This document shows, piece after piece, positions 14,078 through 22,919 of a DNA stretch of 39,181 bases. The notes below the pieces were generated by a model. The model made no database searches and was not told where the DNA came from. It was given only the letters and a program-made list of their open reading frames with translations. Every line of letters starts with the position of its first letter. Positions within the stretch are counted from its first letter, which is position 1. The position numbers and the translations under genes are program-made. Source of the DNA: Bacteroidales bacterium (lineage in GTDB: Bacteria; Bacteroidota; Bacteroidia; Bacteroidales; UBA932); contig JAAYDZ010000068.1 in the NCBI GenBank assembly GCA_012728975.1, positions 1 to 39,181 on the forward strand, in the 5' to 3' direction.

Positions 14078-14686
14078 TTAAAAACGGAAACCTACTGAAA
14101 TCTGGAGATTGCCGATACTCTTGTTTGCCTCTTTGGCATTAGCGAGATATTCTTCAATACTGCTTACATGGCCAAAATTCCATTCATACTTGGCTGTAAT
14201 CTGTAGTTTCCAGACATTCAAACCCGCACCAACTCCGACACCGAACTCTAGATTGGTTTTTTCTTGAATGAGTTGGTTCAACAACGAGTTATCTGATTGT
14301 CTATTTGCCCAGTTCTTAAGGTTGTAAGCGATCTTCGGTGTAACCATTATGAAGGGTTTAGCCGCAATCAAGTCAATACCCCACTGAATATTCACAGGCA
14401 ATTCAAGATACGAAGACTTTTTCTGAACCTCAACAGCACCATCAATCAGTTTTATTCCTTGAACACTGTAGAGAAGTTCGGGCTGAAGGGAAAAACCCAT
14501 CATACTGGCTGTTTGGAAACCAGCACCGAAATGCCATCCGGTGCCATCCTTAAAATCAAAGCCCTTACCCTCAAGATCAACATTGGTGTAATTAAGGCCA
14601 CCCTTGAAGATCAAGCCCTGTGCACTCACTGGAGTAGCAGCAGCAAAACAGAGCAGAACCGCAAGAAAAATTGATAAACGTTTCAT
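14078..14686 (-). CDS. Outer membrane beta-barrel protein (porin-like, OmpX/PorT-type)
   Basis: The 202-residue protein has a clear signal peptide (MKRLSIFLAVLLCFAAATPVSAQG, cleavage after SAQ or VSA). The mature part alternates hydrophobic and polar residues with Gly-rich turns (WHFGAGFQTASMMGFSLQPELLYSVQG, FGVGVGAGLNVW) and ends in FRF, an outer membrane insertion signal. This fits the small eight-stranded outer-membrane-beta-barrel family common in Bacteroidales. It lies 4 bases after trxA and 9 bases before the prenyl synthase gene. The ligand is unknown. Confidence 0.85.
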   Translation of the reverse strand: MKRLSIFLAVLLCFAAATPVSAQGLIFKGGLNYTNVDLEGKGFDFKDGTGWHFGAGFQTASMMGFSLQPELLYSVQGIKLIDGAVEVQKKSSYLELPVNIQWGIDLIAAKPFIMVTPKIAYNLKNWANRQSDNSLLNQLIQEKTNLEFGVGVGAGLNVWKLQITAKYEWNFGHVSSIEEYLANAKEANKSIGNLQISVGFRF

Positions 14687-14690
14687 AATA

Positions 14691-15011
14691 TTATTGTATT
14701 AGTGAAGCTATCTTATTGTCAAGTTCCTTTTTGGGTACAGCGCCGACAACTTTGTCTACCACCTCTCCATTTTTGAAGAAAAGGATTGTAGGAATATTCA
14801 TCACACGATACTTCATAGGAATCGCATTATTTTCGTCAACATTGCACTTGGAAACTATCACCTGGCCCTCATACTTGGCTGCCAGTTCATCTATAATAGG
14901 AGATATCATTAGACAGGGACCACACCAAGGTGCCCAAAAATCTACTACAACCGGCTTATCTGAAGCCATTACTATATCCTGAAAATTGGAATCATTTACT
15001 GCTAATGCCAT
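14691..15011 (-). CDS. trxA: Thioredoxin
   Basis: The 106-residue cytosolic dithiol oxidoreductase has the active site WCGPC at residues 29-33 (C30, C33). The buried Asp is in VVDFWAPWC and the cis-proline region is present as NIPTILFF. No signal peptide is present. The 58-base gap to the upstream PII-like gene is the largest in this run, so a separate promoter is possible, but I found no exact TAnnTTTG there. The beta-barrel gene follows by 4 bases. Confidence 0.95.
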   Translation of the reverse strand: MALAVNDSNFQDIVMASDKPVVVDFWAPWCGPCLMISPIIDELAAKYEGQVIVSKCNVDENNAIPMKYRVMNIPTILFFKNGEVVDKVVGAVPKKELDNKIASLIQ

Positions 15012-15069
15012 AAAAATGTCTATTTAAAATTGGTTTATAAAATGCTAAGTTAGTCAATTTTTTCAAAAA

Positions 15070-15363
15070 CTACACGGTTTGCTCGATATTCCAGACGAAA
15101 GCGCGTACTCCGATCTCCTTGTTACGGTTGTCCAGTTTTTTGATCGTAAGCAAGAGTTCTTGCACACGATCATCATCCACGACAGTCATTACTGCGGAAT
15201 TCATTTCCGGCCAGGTGTGGGTGCCACGACGAGGTTCCCCACCATAAGTGCCGCGACCCTGCACCTCTTCAAACAAGGTAAAGCCGTTTATCTTGAGTTG
15301 ATCAAGCATATATTCAACACGTGATGTGTTAGCCTGATTGAATATTATAAAAACACATTTCAT
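15070..15363 (-). CDS. PII-like protein associated with an RND efflux operon
   Basis: The ATG at 15363 gives 97 residues (start MKCVFIIFN); a TTG at 15372 is less likely. Size, strand-helix-strand order and the segment EEVQGRGTYGGEPRRGTHTW (residues 32-51) look like a PII-fold protein with its T-loop, followed by AVMTVVDDDRVQELLLTIKKL, matching the second beta-alpha unit. PII-like proteins of several groups accompany transporters and sense small molecules. Here it directly follows the RND pump gene (stop to ATG about 9 bases). The exact subfamily and ligand are not identifiable by eye. Confidence 0.72.
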   Translation of the reverse strand: MKCVFIIFNQANTSRVEYMLDQLKINGFTLFEEVQGRGTYGGEPRRGTHTWPEMNSAVMTVVDDDRVQELLLTIKKLDNRNKEIGVRAFVWNIEQTV

Positions 15364-15372
15364 ATCTGTCAA

Positions 15373-18300
15373 CTATTTTTTAAAAGCGGCTTCATCGTCA
15401 GCCGACATTTGCATAAAAACAAACTCTTTGCGGAGCTTAGCCTCTTTATTGCGTTCACCGTGGCGCGACATAACCGCATAGACGACAGGCACTATAATCA
15501 AAGTAATTGCTGTCGAAACTAAGAGACCCCCTATAACCACGATACCCATCGGACGCCACAATTCAGAGCCTTCACCCCTGCTCAATGCCATAGGGAGCAT
15601 ACCCAAAAGAGTAGTCACCGCAGTCATAAGCACGGGACGGAGACGAGACTCACCGGAAAGGGCTATTGCCTCATTAAGTTTGTACCCGCGATCTCGCATC
15701 AGATTAATGTAGTCCACAAGCACTATACCATTCTTGACAACAATACCAACAAGCATTATACATCCGAGCGCACCTATCATATCGAGATTGATGCCGGTAA
15801 CCCATAGAGCCAGTATTACGCCCGAGAGGGCGAAAGGTACTGACATCATAATGATAGCCGGTTTGGAAAGTGATTCAAACTGCGAAGCCATCACGATATA
15901 TACCAGAAGAACTATCAACAACAGCAGCTCAAACATATCCACAAAGGTTTCTTGCTGATCTTCATAGTCGCCAGCAAGCCGTACTTGCAGACCACTTGGA
16001 ATGGAGATTTTATCAATCTCGGCCTGCACTTGAGCAGCGAGTTGGCCCAAAGAGATATTATAGGGGGTTATGGAAACTGTCAAATAGCGCTGGCGGCTTT
16101 TCCTGTCGATGGTAGGCGGAGCCCAGTACTCCTCAATCTCAGCTACCTCTTTTAGTTTGATGGAGCGACCAGTATTTGTGGGAATAGTAAGGTTTTCAAT
16201 CAGAGTAATCGAATTGCGATCCTCCTCCTTTAAACGTACTATAATCTCATACTCATCACCATCCTCCTTAAGATATCCGGCCAAAAGACCATTCACACGG
16301 TTACGAACATAGGTGGAGACAGTGGCTGAATTGAGTCCATGGTAAGCGATTTTTTCCTTGTCCACAGTGATTTTGAGCTCAGGACGCTCCTCATCACGGC
16401 TGATATTAACATCACGAGCTCCCTTGATATTGGCTCTTATGGCTTGAAGCAACTCCTCCGCATAGAGATTAGTATCATCAAAGTCATAACCGTACACCTC
16501 AACATCTACTTTATTGCCACCTCCCATCCCCATACCTATAGTCGTTGCACACTGGTAATCAATTATTTCAGGATATTTGTCAAGTTCGGTACGCAGCACC
16601 TCTGCTATCTCGAAGATTGTCCTTTCTCTCTCATATTTTTTATTGCAGACCACAGTCATCGAAATCTTATTGTTGGTTGTGGAGTAAAAGAGGGCTCCAA
16701 TACCGGCATCTTCGTCGCTTCCTGCAGAAGTGGAAATGATTTTAAGTTCGGGTACAAGCTCTCTAAATCTAGCCTCAAGTGTACGGGCAGTCTTGAGAGT
16801 TTCCTCGAGACGTGTGCCTCGCTGGAGTTCAACCCTGACACTGATTCGTCCGTTGTCACTTTCGGGCATAAAGTCGGCACCTATTCGACCGGTAAGCGCT
16901 GGTAGAAGAGAAACACCAAAGAAGATGAATACTATGAGGATCGTAACTCTTTTGTGACGGAGGCACCAGCTCAGGATATCTGCATACCAGGCGCTTACTT
17001 TATTGTGGAACTTTTCAATATATTTTTCATACCAGTTGATTTTGGGCTTTACAATCTGAAGATGTCCCTTCTCGTCAATTCTCACCTTATTTGCCTTAAG
17101 CATTTGAGAAGCGAGCATCGGAGTAAGGCTAATGGCCACGATGGTGGAAACCGAAATTACTATGGTCACAATCCATCCAAGCTCCTTAAACATTACACCG
17201 GCCATACCGGTAAGCATTGTCAAAGGCACAAACACAGCCACTATAACGAGTGTTGTAGCTATAACTGAGATCCATACCTCATTAGTCGCATATATAGCGG
17301 CTTCACGTGGTGAAGACCCCCTCTCAATATGCTTGGTAATATTTTCAAGTACCACTATCGCATCATCAACCACCATACCGATAGCTACCGTCAGTGAACT
17401 GAGCGAAATAATATTTAGAGAACTGCCTACGAAGAGCAGGTATATAAATGACACTATAAGCGAGATGGGAATCGTAACAGCGATGATAAATGTCGCCCTC
17501 CATTTTCCGAGGAAGAAAAAGACCACTAGCACCACGAAAAGAAGTGCATATAAGATGGATTCTTTCAAGGAGTCGATGGAGTTCTGAATTTCTTCGGAGG
17601 AGTCATAGATAATGCCCATTTCGATATCCGATGGTAGTCTCTTTTGGATTTTTGCCATCTCTTTGCGCACATCCTTGCAGACCTGTACGGTATTTGCTCC
17701 CGATTTCTTGGAAATCATCAGTCTGACCGCCTCCTGGCCATTTACCTTCTCATCAAGAGTGAGGTCTTTGATGGTATCCCGGATAGTAGCAACATCCTTT
17801 ACAAAAATGGGCTTGCCCATAACGGTTGCTACTACTATATCTCCGATTTCCGAACTCTCAATATACTCACTGCGCACCTGCATGTGATACTGCTCTTTTT
17901 CCATTTTGACAGTACCGGAGGCAAGATTGAGGTTGTTTGAGCCGATAGCACTGCCAACTAATTCCAACGGCAGACCATAAGCATCAAGTTTGGCCTGGTC
18001 TATGTCCACATAGACATAGCGTTGTGGAGCACCGGCAATACCGATTGTACCGATACCATCAACACGGTTAAGAATAGTCACCACCTCGTCATTGAGAATC
18101 TTTTCAAGACCCGGATAACTCTCTTTGGCCAGCACGTAATACTGGAGTATCGGCATCATGCTAGTGTTGAGTTTAAAGAGTATCGGCGTGGAGCAACCGT
18201 CGGGAAGGTTGTCTCTAATCATATCAAGATATGAGCGCGCATCGTTAGATATTTCGTCAAGATTGGTGCCCCATTCGAACTCGAGGGAGACAATTGAGAG

Positions 18301-18561
18301 ATTGTCCCTGGAGCTGGAGGTGAGTTCTTTTAGCCCGTCAATTGAGTTAAGGCTGTTTTCAATAATTCTGGTCACATTGGTTTCAACCTCACCTGCACTT
18401 GCTCCCGGATAAGTGGTCATCACTGTTATGAAGGGCGGATCAATCTCCGGAAATTGGTCGATAGGCAACCTGTTAAGTGAGAAGAGTCCTATGATAATCA
18501 CGGCAACGAAGATGAGCACTGTCGTCACCGGTTTGCTAATCGAAGTTTTGTATATACTCAT
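15373..18561 (-). CDS. RND efflux pump, HAE1/AcrB family permease
   Basis: The 1062-residue inner membrane antiporter forms tripartite pumps with an adaptor and an outer membrane channel. It starts MSIYKTSISKPVTTVLIFVAV (first helix). It has the internal duplication with two large periplasmic loops and about twelve helices. Proton relay residues are present: the Asp pair D399-D400 (MVVDDAIVVLEN) and the lysine in GIVVKNGIVLVDYIN near residue 950. This separates it from heavy-metal CzcA pumps and supports proton-driven export of organic compounds. The adaptor gene ends 4 bases upstream. Substrate is unknown. Confidence 0.95.
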   Translation of the reverse strand: MSIYKTSISKPVTTVLIFVAVIIIGLFSLNRLPIDQFPEIDPPFITVMTTYPGASAGEVETNVTRIIENSLNSIDGLKELTSSSRDNLSIVSLEFEWGTNLDEISNDARSYLDMIRDNLPDGCSTPILFKLNTSMMPILQYYVLAKESYPGLEKILNDEVVTILNRVDGIGTIGIAGAPQRYVYVDIDQAKLDAYGLPLELVGSAIGSNNLNLASGTVKMEKEQYHMQVRSEYIESSEIGDIVVATVMGKPIFVKDVATIRDTIKDLTLDEKVNGQEAVRLMISKKSGANTVQVCKDVRKEMAKIQKRLPSDIEMGIIYDSSEEIQNSIDSLKESILYALLFVVLVVFFFLGKWRATFIIAVTIPISLIVSFIYLLFVGSSLNIISLSSLTVAIGMVVDDAIVVLENITKHIERGSSPREAAIYATNEVWISVIATTLVIVAVFVPLTMLTGMAGVMFKELGWIVTIVISVSTIVAISLTPMLASQMLKANKVRIDEKGHLQIVKPKINWYEKYIEKFHNKVSAWYADILSWCLRHKRVTILIVFIFFGVSLLPALTGRIGADFMPESDNGRISVRVELQRGTRLEETLKTARTLEARFRELVPELKIISTSAGSDEDAGIGALFYSTTNNKISMTVVCNKKYERERTIFEIAEVLRTELDKYPEIIDYQCATTIGMGMGGGNKVDVEVYGYDFDDTNLYAEELLQAIRANIKGARDVNISRDEERPELKITVDKEKIAYHGLNSATVSTYVRNRVNGLLAGYLKEDGDEYEIIVRLKEEDRNSITLIENLTIPTNTGRSIKLKEVAEIEEYWAPPTIDRKSRQRYLTVSITPYNISLGQLAAQVQAEIDKISIPSGLQVRLAGDYEDQQETFVDMFELLLLIVLLVYIVMASQFESLSKPAIIMMSVPFALSGVILALWVTGINLDMIGALGCIMLVGIVVKNGIVLVDYINLMRDRGYKLNEAIALSGESRLRPVLMTAVTTLLGMLPMALSRGEGSELWRPMGIVVIGGLLVSTAITLIIVPVVYAVMSRHGERNKEAKLRKEFVFMQMSADDEAAFKK

Positions 18562-18565
18562 ATTA

Positions 18566-19600
18566 TCAGTTCTTCTTTACTACATTGAGTTTGACTCCAT
18601 CAATAAGTTTGGCCTGGCCTACTGAGACAAGATGGTCACCTTCATTTACTTCATCGCTGATGATCTCTACCATATCGTCGAAACGTTGGCCGATCTGCAC
18701 AAATACTCGCTCCGCCTTACCATCTTTCTCTAGATAAACATAGCGTTCATTAGAGCCAACAAGTTTTAGAATAGTCTGGTATGGTACCACGATGGCATCA
18801 GAGTGACCGAGAGGAAGTGTTGTATGCACATACATTCCCGGGCGGAGTTTTAGACCGCTGTTGGGAATTCTCACTTTACACTGGAAAGAGTGGGTAGCGG
18901 CATCAATTGTGGGATAGACAATCTCTATTGTGCCAGAAAATGACTCTGCAGGATAGATATCCGACTTGATATCAATCTTCATTCCTTTTTTTACAAGTGG
19001 AAAATAGCTTTCAGGAATATTGATCAAAGCCTTCAAAGTATTTATCTGCGTAAGCACCAGAATAGGCATACCACTATAAAGTTCACCGGCCTCATAGTTT
19101 CTGGCTGAAATAACACCTGCAAAAGGTGCTCTGACAAAAGTGTTCTTTTCGAGAAATGCCAGGGATTCTGCGGTCTGATCATATCCTAGTTTAGTCTGAT
19201 CATATACCTGTTTGGAAATGGCGCCACTCTCCTTTAGCGCTTCCATCCTTTGAAGTTCCACTGCCAGATTGGCGTGGGTCAGTTTTGTATTATTGAGTTG
19301 GGTCTGATCCATTCGTACAAGCATAGAGCCCTTCTGCACATTGGAGCCCACCTCAACATATATGTGCTCAATTTTACCGGTAAGTGAAGGCGAGATATTT
19401 ACTGTTTCATATCCCATAAGAGTGGTTGAGAACTCCACTACACGCCTTATGGTTGATCTGCTTATAGTAGTGGTCTCTACCTGCTCTACACGTTCCTGAG
19501 TTGTCTCCTCCTGATTCTGCTGCGATCCACCGCAGCCTGCAAGGAGTATTGCTGCCAAGGCAATGAGTGAAATACGGATGATTTTCATGTGGTTTTTCAT
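18566..19600 (-). CDS. RND periplasmic adaptor (membrane fusion) lipoprotein
   Basis: The 344-residue HlyD/AcrA-family adaptor has a lipoprotein signal ending LLAGC (Cys about residue 23). It bridges the pump and the outer membrane channel. The lipoyl halves are visible (IYVEVGSNVQKGSMLVRMDQ and FVRAPFAGVISARNYEAGELYSG). A short coiled hairpin lies between them (about 105-145), and the beta-barrel and membrane-proximal domains follow. Two in-frame ATG codons at 19600 and 19588 both leave a signal peptide. It lies 6 bases after the TolC-family gene. Confidence 0.93.
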   Translation of the reverse strand: MKNHMKIIRISLIALAAILLAGCGGSQQNQEETTQERVEQVETTTISRSTIRRVVEFSTTLMGYETVNISPSLTGKIEHIYVEVGSNVQKGSMLVRMDQTQLNNTKLTHANLAVELQRMEALKESGAISKQVYDQTKLGYDQTAESLAFLEKNTFVRAPFAGVISARNYEAGELYSGMPILVLTQINTLKALINIPESYFPLVKKGMKIDIKSDIYPAESFSGTIEIVYPTIDAATHSFQCKVRIPNSGLKLRPGMYVHTTLPLGHSDAIVVPYQTILKLVGSNERYVYLEKDGKAERVFVQIGQRFDDMVEIISDEVNEGDHLVSVGQAKLIDGVKLNVVKKN

Positions 19601-19606
19601 TGATTA

Positions 19607-20905
19607 TTATCTATTCAAAAGTTGTTCGAGTGAGATCTGCGCATTGACAATCTGAAGGAGGGACTGCACGTAGCTATTCTGAGCAAATATCAGATTGGTG
19701 CCTGCGTTGGTCACATCAAGTGCGGAGGCTACTCCATACTCATATTTGAGGGCAATATTCTCAAACACTCTTCTTGCTACCTCAACATTATCTTTCTGAG
19801 TTCGGTACTGTTCAAGAGCTGATTTGAGATTATAAATCAGCTGTCTGTGCTGAATTTTCAGGGCTGCTTCAGTATCTGCAAGTGTATTAAGCTGCTTGCG
19901 ATAAGAAAGACGCGCATCCTGTACCGATTTGGTATTCCTGAGACTGGTAAATAGAGGTACTTTAACCGAAATGCCGAACATATTCGGAGGAGTCATATTC
20001 ATAGTCATCTCATCGCTGAAGTATTGTTTCTTGGCAAACTGGTGGAAAATGCTGAAAGTAGGACCCCCTGACCAGCCGGTTAGCGCGATCTGCTTTTTAG
20101 CAAGATCGGTGCTGGCTTTAAGCAACTGATAATTATAGTTTCTATTTACATCAAACTCCTCGCGGAAGAGGTCACTTACCGCATCAATATTCATCAATTC
20201 CGGAAGACCCTGGGTCAGTTCTATTTCCGAATTGGCATCAAGATTGAGCTGCAGACGAAGAGAGTTATAGACCATCTCAAGCGAACGTTCGGTAGCATTT
20301 ATGGAGGTCTCCATGGTGGCTACCTGCACCTTAAGCTGATCAGCATCCGTTTGCTCGGAGACTCCTACATCTACTGCACTTTGAGCCATACTATGGAGTT
20401 TTTTCATGCTTTCGAGGTTCTCTCTGAGCAACTCCAGAGTCTCTTCAGTTACAAGCGCCGAATAATAGAGTATCTTTACCTGATCTGTGATCTCCTGTCC
20501 ACTCTTGCGGTATGATATATCCGCCATACGCTTTGAAATATTTCCCACCTGGGTGGAAACAATCTGAGCTCCGCTCAACGCGATGGCAGTGGTAACGGTA
20601 AAAGAGGCACTGGGTGGCATGGAAATGACCATCATACCAAAATCCATCTTATAACCCATCATGTTGGTATAGTCCAAACCCGCCGATACCTGAGGCAACA
20701 TACTTGCTATGGCCTGCCAGCGGGCGGCTTCTGCCCTCTTAATATCCAGAGAGGCGTTTTCGAGGGTACGGTTGTGCTCAAGAGCATACTCCTGGGCATC
20801 CTGGAGGGAAAGGTAGATCTTTTCCTGTGCCCTGACCGCAAAGGCGACAAAGAGCAACATTATACAGACTACCGATCTCATAAGATTCATGGTTCTTCGT
20901 TTCAT
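19607..20905 (-). CDS. TolC-family outer membrane efflux protein
   Basis: The 432-residue protein has a signal peptide (MKRRTMNLMRSVVCIMLLFVAFAVRAQ) followed by SLQDAQEYALEHNRTLENASLDIKRAEA, the standard opening of the OEP domain, and a second OEP repeat after residue 240 (RNYNYQLLKASTDLAKKQIALTGW). Long alpha-helices with ALEQYRTQKDNVEVA and ALDVTNAGTNLIFAQNSYVQS are typical. It forms the outer membrane exit duct of the RND system. The ATG at 20905 overlaps the tetR stop by four bases (ATGA), showing direct coupling to the regulator gene. Confidence 0.93.
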   Translation of the reverse strand: MKRRTMNLMRSVVCIMLLFVAFAVRAQEKIYLSLQDAQEYALEHNRTLENASLDIKRAEAARWQAIASMLPQVSAGLDYTNMMGYKMDFGMMVISMPPSASFTVTTAIALSGAQIVSTQVGNISKRMADISYRKSGQEITDQVKILYYSALVTEETLELLRENLESMKKLHSMAQSAVDVGVSEQTDADQLKVQVATMETSINATERSLEMVYNSLRLQLNLDANSEIELTQGLPELMNIDAVSDLFREEFDVNRNYNYQLLKASTDLAKKQIALTGWSGGPTFSIFHQFAKKQYFSDEMTMNMTPPNMFGISVKVPLFTSLRNTKSVQDARLSYRKQLNTLADTEAALKIQHRQLIYNLKSALEQYRTQKDNVEVARRVFENIALKYEYGVASALDVTNAGTNLIFAQNSYVQSLLQIVNAQISLEQLLNR

Positions 20906-21528
20906 ACGATATTGTTGATTTTATTTTTACTCAAATAGTCGTCAATAAGCATCCTTCCCTTTTCAGTAGAAATCCCCCTGAAATAATAGATGATTGTCTG
21001 ATAGTAGATTTCTTTATTGCTTAATGAGGTATCAGCATTGTAATCGACCCTGCCTATGAGCCTAATGAGCATAGGGAGCAGAGTCACTAGAGAATCAAGT
21101 TGCAGGTCGGGAAGAAGTAGACCATCTTCCTGACCTTTGCGCAAAAATTTTCGCAAATCTCCACGATGCTCTTCTAAAATGACTTTTTCCACATTCTCAT
21201 AGATATCCGGAAGGTATTTCTTTGCATCCGCGAAGAGGCGGAAAGCACTTGCAAGTTTGCTGTCCGGGCGATAATGGTATCCGCTGAGAACGACGCCAAT
21301 GATATTATCATCATGACTGCTGAAAACTTCATGATAGTATTCACGGGTTTTCTCATTGCAGTAGAGGAGGGCCTGCTCTATTATGTCGTTTTTGTCCAGA
21401 AATAGCTCATAGAGAGTCCTTTTGGAGATTCCGTTGTAGGCGGCAATTTCGTCAACCGTCACCTTGCGACAACCTTCTTTTATCAGAAATTCGGTAGTTT
21501 TTCGAAGTATTTTTTCTTTTATTTTCAT
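20902..21528 (-). CDS. TetR/AcrR-family transcriptional regulator of the efflux operon
   Basis: The ATG at 21528 gives 208 residues starting MKIKEKILRKTTEFLIKEG. The N-terminal helix-turn-helix is clear (KVTVDEIAAYNGISKRTLYELFLDKNDIIEQAL, residues about 22-54). The remaining helices are the variable ligand-binding/dimer domain. An in-frame 21-residue extension to 21591 would cross the predicted promoter and is rejected. It is the first gene of the efflux operon and overlaps tolC by four bases, so it probably represses its own operon. The inducer is unknown. Confidence 0.92.
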   Translation of the reverse strand: MKIKEKILRKTTEFLIKEGCRKVTVDEIAAYNGISKRTLYELFLDKNDIIEQALLYCNEKTREYYHEVFSSHDDNIIGVVLSGYHYRPDSKLASAFRLFADAKKYLPDIYENVEKVILEEHRGDLRKFLRKGQEDGLLLPDLQLDSLVTLLPMLIRLIGRVDYNADTSLSNKEIYYQTIIYYFRGISTEKGRMLIDDYLSKNKINNIV

Positions 21529-21534
21529 AGTTCT

Positions 21535-21565
21535 CGAAAACCAAATAAACAAAAATAGTTTTTCG
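21535..21565. promoter_or_regulatory. Candidate TetR operator: inverted repeat flanking the -7 element
   Basis: CGAAAAC at 21535-21541 faces GTTTTTCG at 21558-21565, an imperfect inverted repeat (one extra T on the right arm). The -7 element at 21550-21557 lies between the arms. A dimeric repressor bound here would cover the transcription start. Assignment to the adjacent TetR protein is inference. Confidence 0.4.
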
Positions 21566-21580
21566 TGTTCAATGACCAAA
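21550..21580 (-). promoter_or_regulatory. Bacteroidota-type promoter for the tetR-tolC-adaptor-RND operon
   Basis: On the minus strand, TTTG at 21580-21577, a 19-base spacer, and TATTTTTG at 21557-21550 match the TTTG / TAnnTTTG consensus exactly. The start site would be about 10-20 bases before the tetR ATG at 21528, giving a short leader. Confidence 0.72.
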
Positions 21581-21629
21581 ATTCGTGCCACAGACGCATA
21601 AGCGAAACCTTAACTATCCGATTTTTTTG

Positions 21630-21637
21630 TATCTTTG
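21630..21637 (+). promoter_or_regulatory. Candidate -7 element for kbl
   Basis: TATCTTTG, followed by TA, is a typical Bacteroidales TAnnTTTG element. No TTTG lies at the right -33 position. Transcription would start near 21644, giving a leader of about 85 bases before the kbl ATG at 21729. Confidence 0.5.
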
Positions 21638-21652
21638 TATATTATTCTCCAA

Positions 21653-21667
21653 TGCTATCGAATAGCA
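21653..21667 (+). promoter_or_regulatory. Perfect 6-base inverted repeat in the kbl leader
   Basis: TGCTAT, loop CGA, ATAGCA form an exact inverted repeat 15 bases downstream of the -7 element. As RNA it would be a short hairpin near the 5' end; as DNA it would be an operator-like palindrome. The remaining 21668-21728 stretch is AT-rich, and I see nothing else in it. Confidence 0.4.
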
Positions 21668-21728
21668 CGAAAATATATCGGTTAAAATATTCTGCGAAAT
21701 AATAAAAACTAATTGATATTTCACATCT

Positions 21729-22919
21729 ATGTACTCAGATTTTCAAAAACATTTGCAAAACGAGCTTCTAGCAATAGAAGAAGCCGGTCTTTATAAAAAT
21801 GAACGCATCATAACATCTCCGCAGCAGGCTGCCATAAAGGTAAGCACCGGTCAGGAGGTGCTTAACTTCTGCGCTAACAACTATCTTGGACTCTCCAACG
21901 ATAAAGAGCTAATTAAAGCCGCTAAAAAGGCACTTGACAGCCACGGATACGGTATGTCATCAGTCCGTTTTATCTGCGGGACCGGAGACCTGCACAAAGC
22001 ACTCGAAGCTAAAATCTCGGAGTTTTTCGGCACCGAAGATTCAATATTGTATGCTTCCTGCTTTGATGCCAACGGTGGTGCATTTGAACCGCTGCTTGAT
22101 GAAAAGGACGCAATTATCTCAGATGCACTCAATCACGCATCCATCATCGATGGAGTACGTCTCTGCAAGGCACAGCGCTATCGCTACGCCAATGCCGATA
22201 TGGAAGAACTTGAGAACTGCCTCAAGAGAGCTCAGGCACAGCGTCACCGTCTGATTGTGACCGATGGAGTATTCTCAATGGACGGAAATGTGGCCCCTCT
22301 CGACAAAATATATGAACTTGCCAACAAATATAACGCTATGATAATGGTGGACGAATCCCACTCTGCCGGCGTTGTAGGCAAGACCGGACGTGGCACTACA
22401 GAGGTATTTAACCTGCATGGAAAAATAGAGATCATAACCGGTACTCTCGGAAAAGCATTCGGAGGAGCCATAGGTGGCTTTACAACCGGACGTCAGGAGA
22501 TTATCGATATGCTGCGCCAGCGTTCAAGACCCTATCTCTTCTCCAACTCAATTCCCCCTATGATTGCTGCAGCGGGTATCAGGATGTTTGAAATGATGAC
22601 TGAGAACAATATCCTCCAGGACAAACTGCACGCCAACACCGACTATTTTGTAGCTAAGATGCAAGCTGCCGGATTTGACATTAAACCTACGCAGTCAGCC
22701 ATTTGTGCCGTGATGCTTTATGATGCTAAACTCTCACAGCAAATGGCAGCAAAGCTTCTTGACAAAGGCATTTACGTAACAGGATTCTACTATCCGGTAG
22801 TGCCCAAAGGAGAGGCACGCATAAGAGTACAGCTCTCAGCAGGACACGAAATAGTACACCTTGACAAGTGTATAACAGCCTTCACAGAAATCGGACGTGA
22901 GTTGGGTATCATCTCTTGA
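21729..22919 (+). CDS. kbl: Glycine C-acetyltransferase (2-amino-3-ketobutyrate CoA ligase)
   Basis: PLP-dependent alpha-oxoamine synthase that converts 2-amino-3-oxobutyrate plus CoA to glycine and acetyl-CoA in threonine breakdown. The 396-residue sequence has FCANNYLGLSND near 47, the Kbl-type CFDANGGAFEPLL near 110, the PLP-phenolate Asp in VDESHSAG near 207, and the PLP lysine in TGTLGKAFGGAIGG near 240. The CFDANGG segment and normal length favour Kbl over serine palmitoyltransferase or BioF. The partner threonine dehydrogenase is not in the window. Its stop overlaps the convergent AraC-type gene by 11 bases. Confidence 0.93.
   Translation: MYSDFQKHLQNELLAIEEAGLYKNERIITSPQQAAIKVSTGQEVLNFCANNYLGLSNDKELIKAAKKALDSHGYGMSSVRFICGTGDLHKALEAKISEFFGTEDSILYASCFDANGGAFEPLLDEKDAIISDALNHASIIDGVRLCKAQRYRYANADMEELENCLKRAQAQRHRLIVTDGVFSMDGNVAPLDKIYELANKYNAMIMVDESHSAGVVGKTGRGTTEVFNLHGKIEIITGTLGKAFGGAIGGFTTGRQEIIDMLRQRSRPYLFSNSIPPMIAAAGIRMFEMMTENNILQDKLHANTDYFVAKMQAAGFDIKPTQSAICAVMLYDAKLSQQMAAKLLDKGIYVTGFYYPVVPKGEARIRVQLSAGHEIVHLDKCITAFTEIGRELGIIS

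Noticed and set aside
16339-16905. 188-codon open frame antisense to the RND pump gene, and several others there (17132-17587, 17612-17887)
   Set aside because: They lie wholly opposite a clear pump gene, show no recognisable domain and follow its codon pattern in mirror image.
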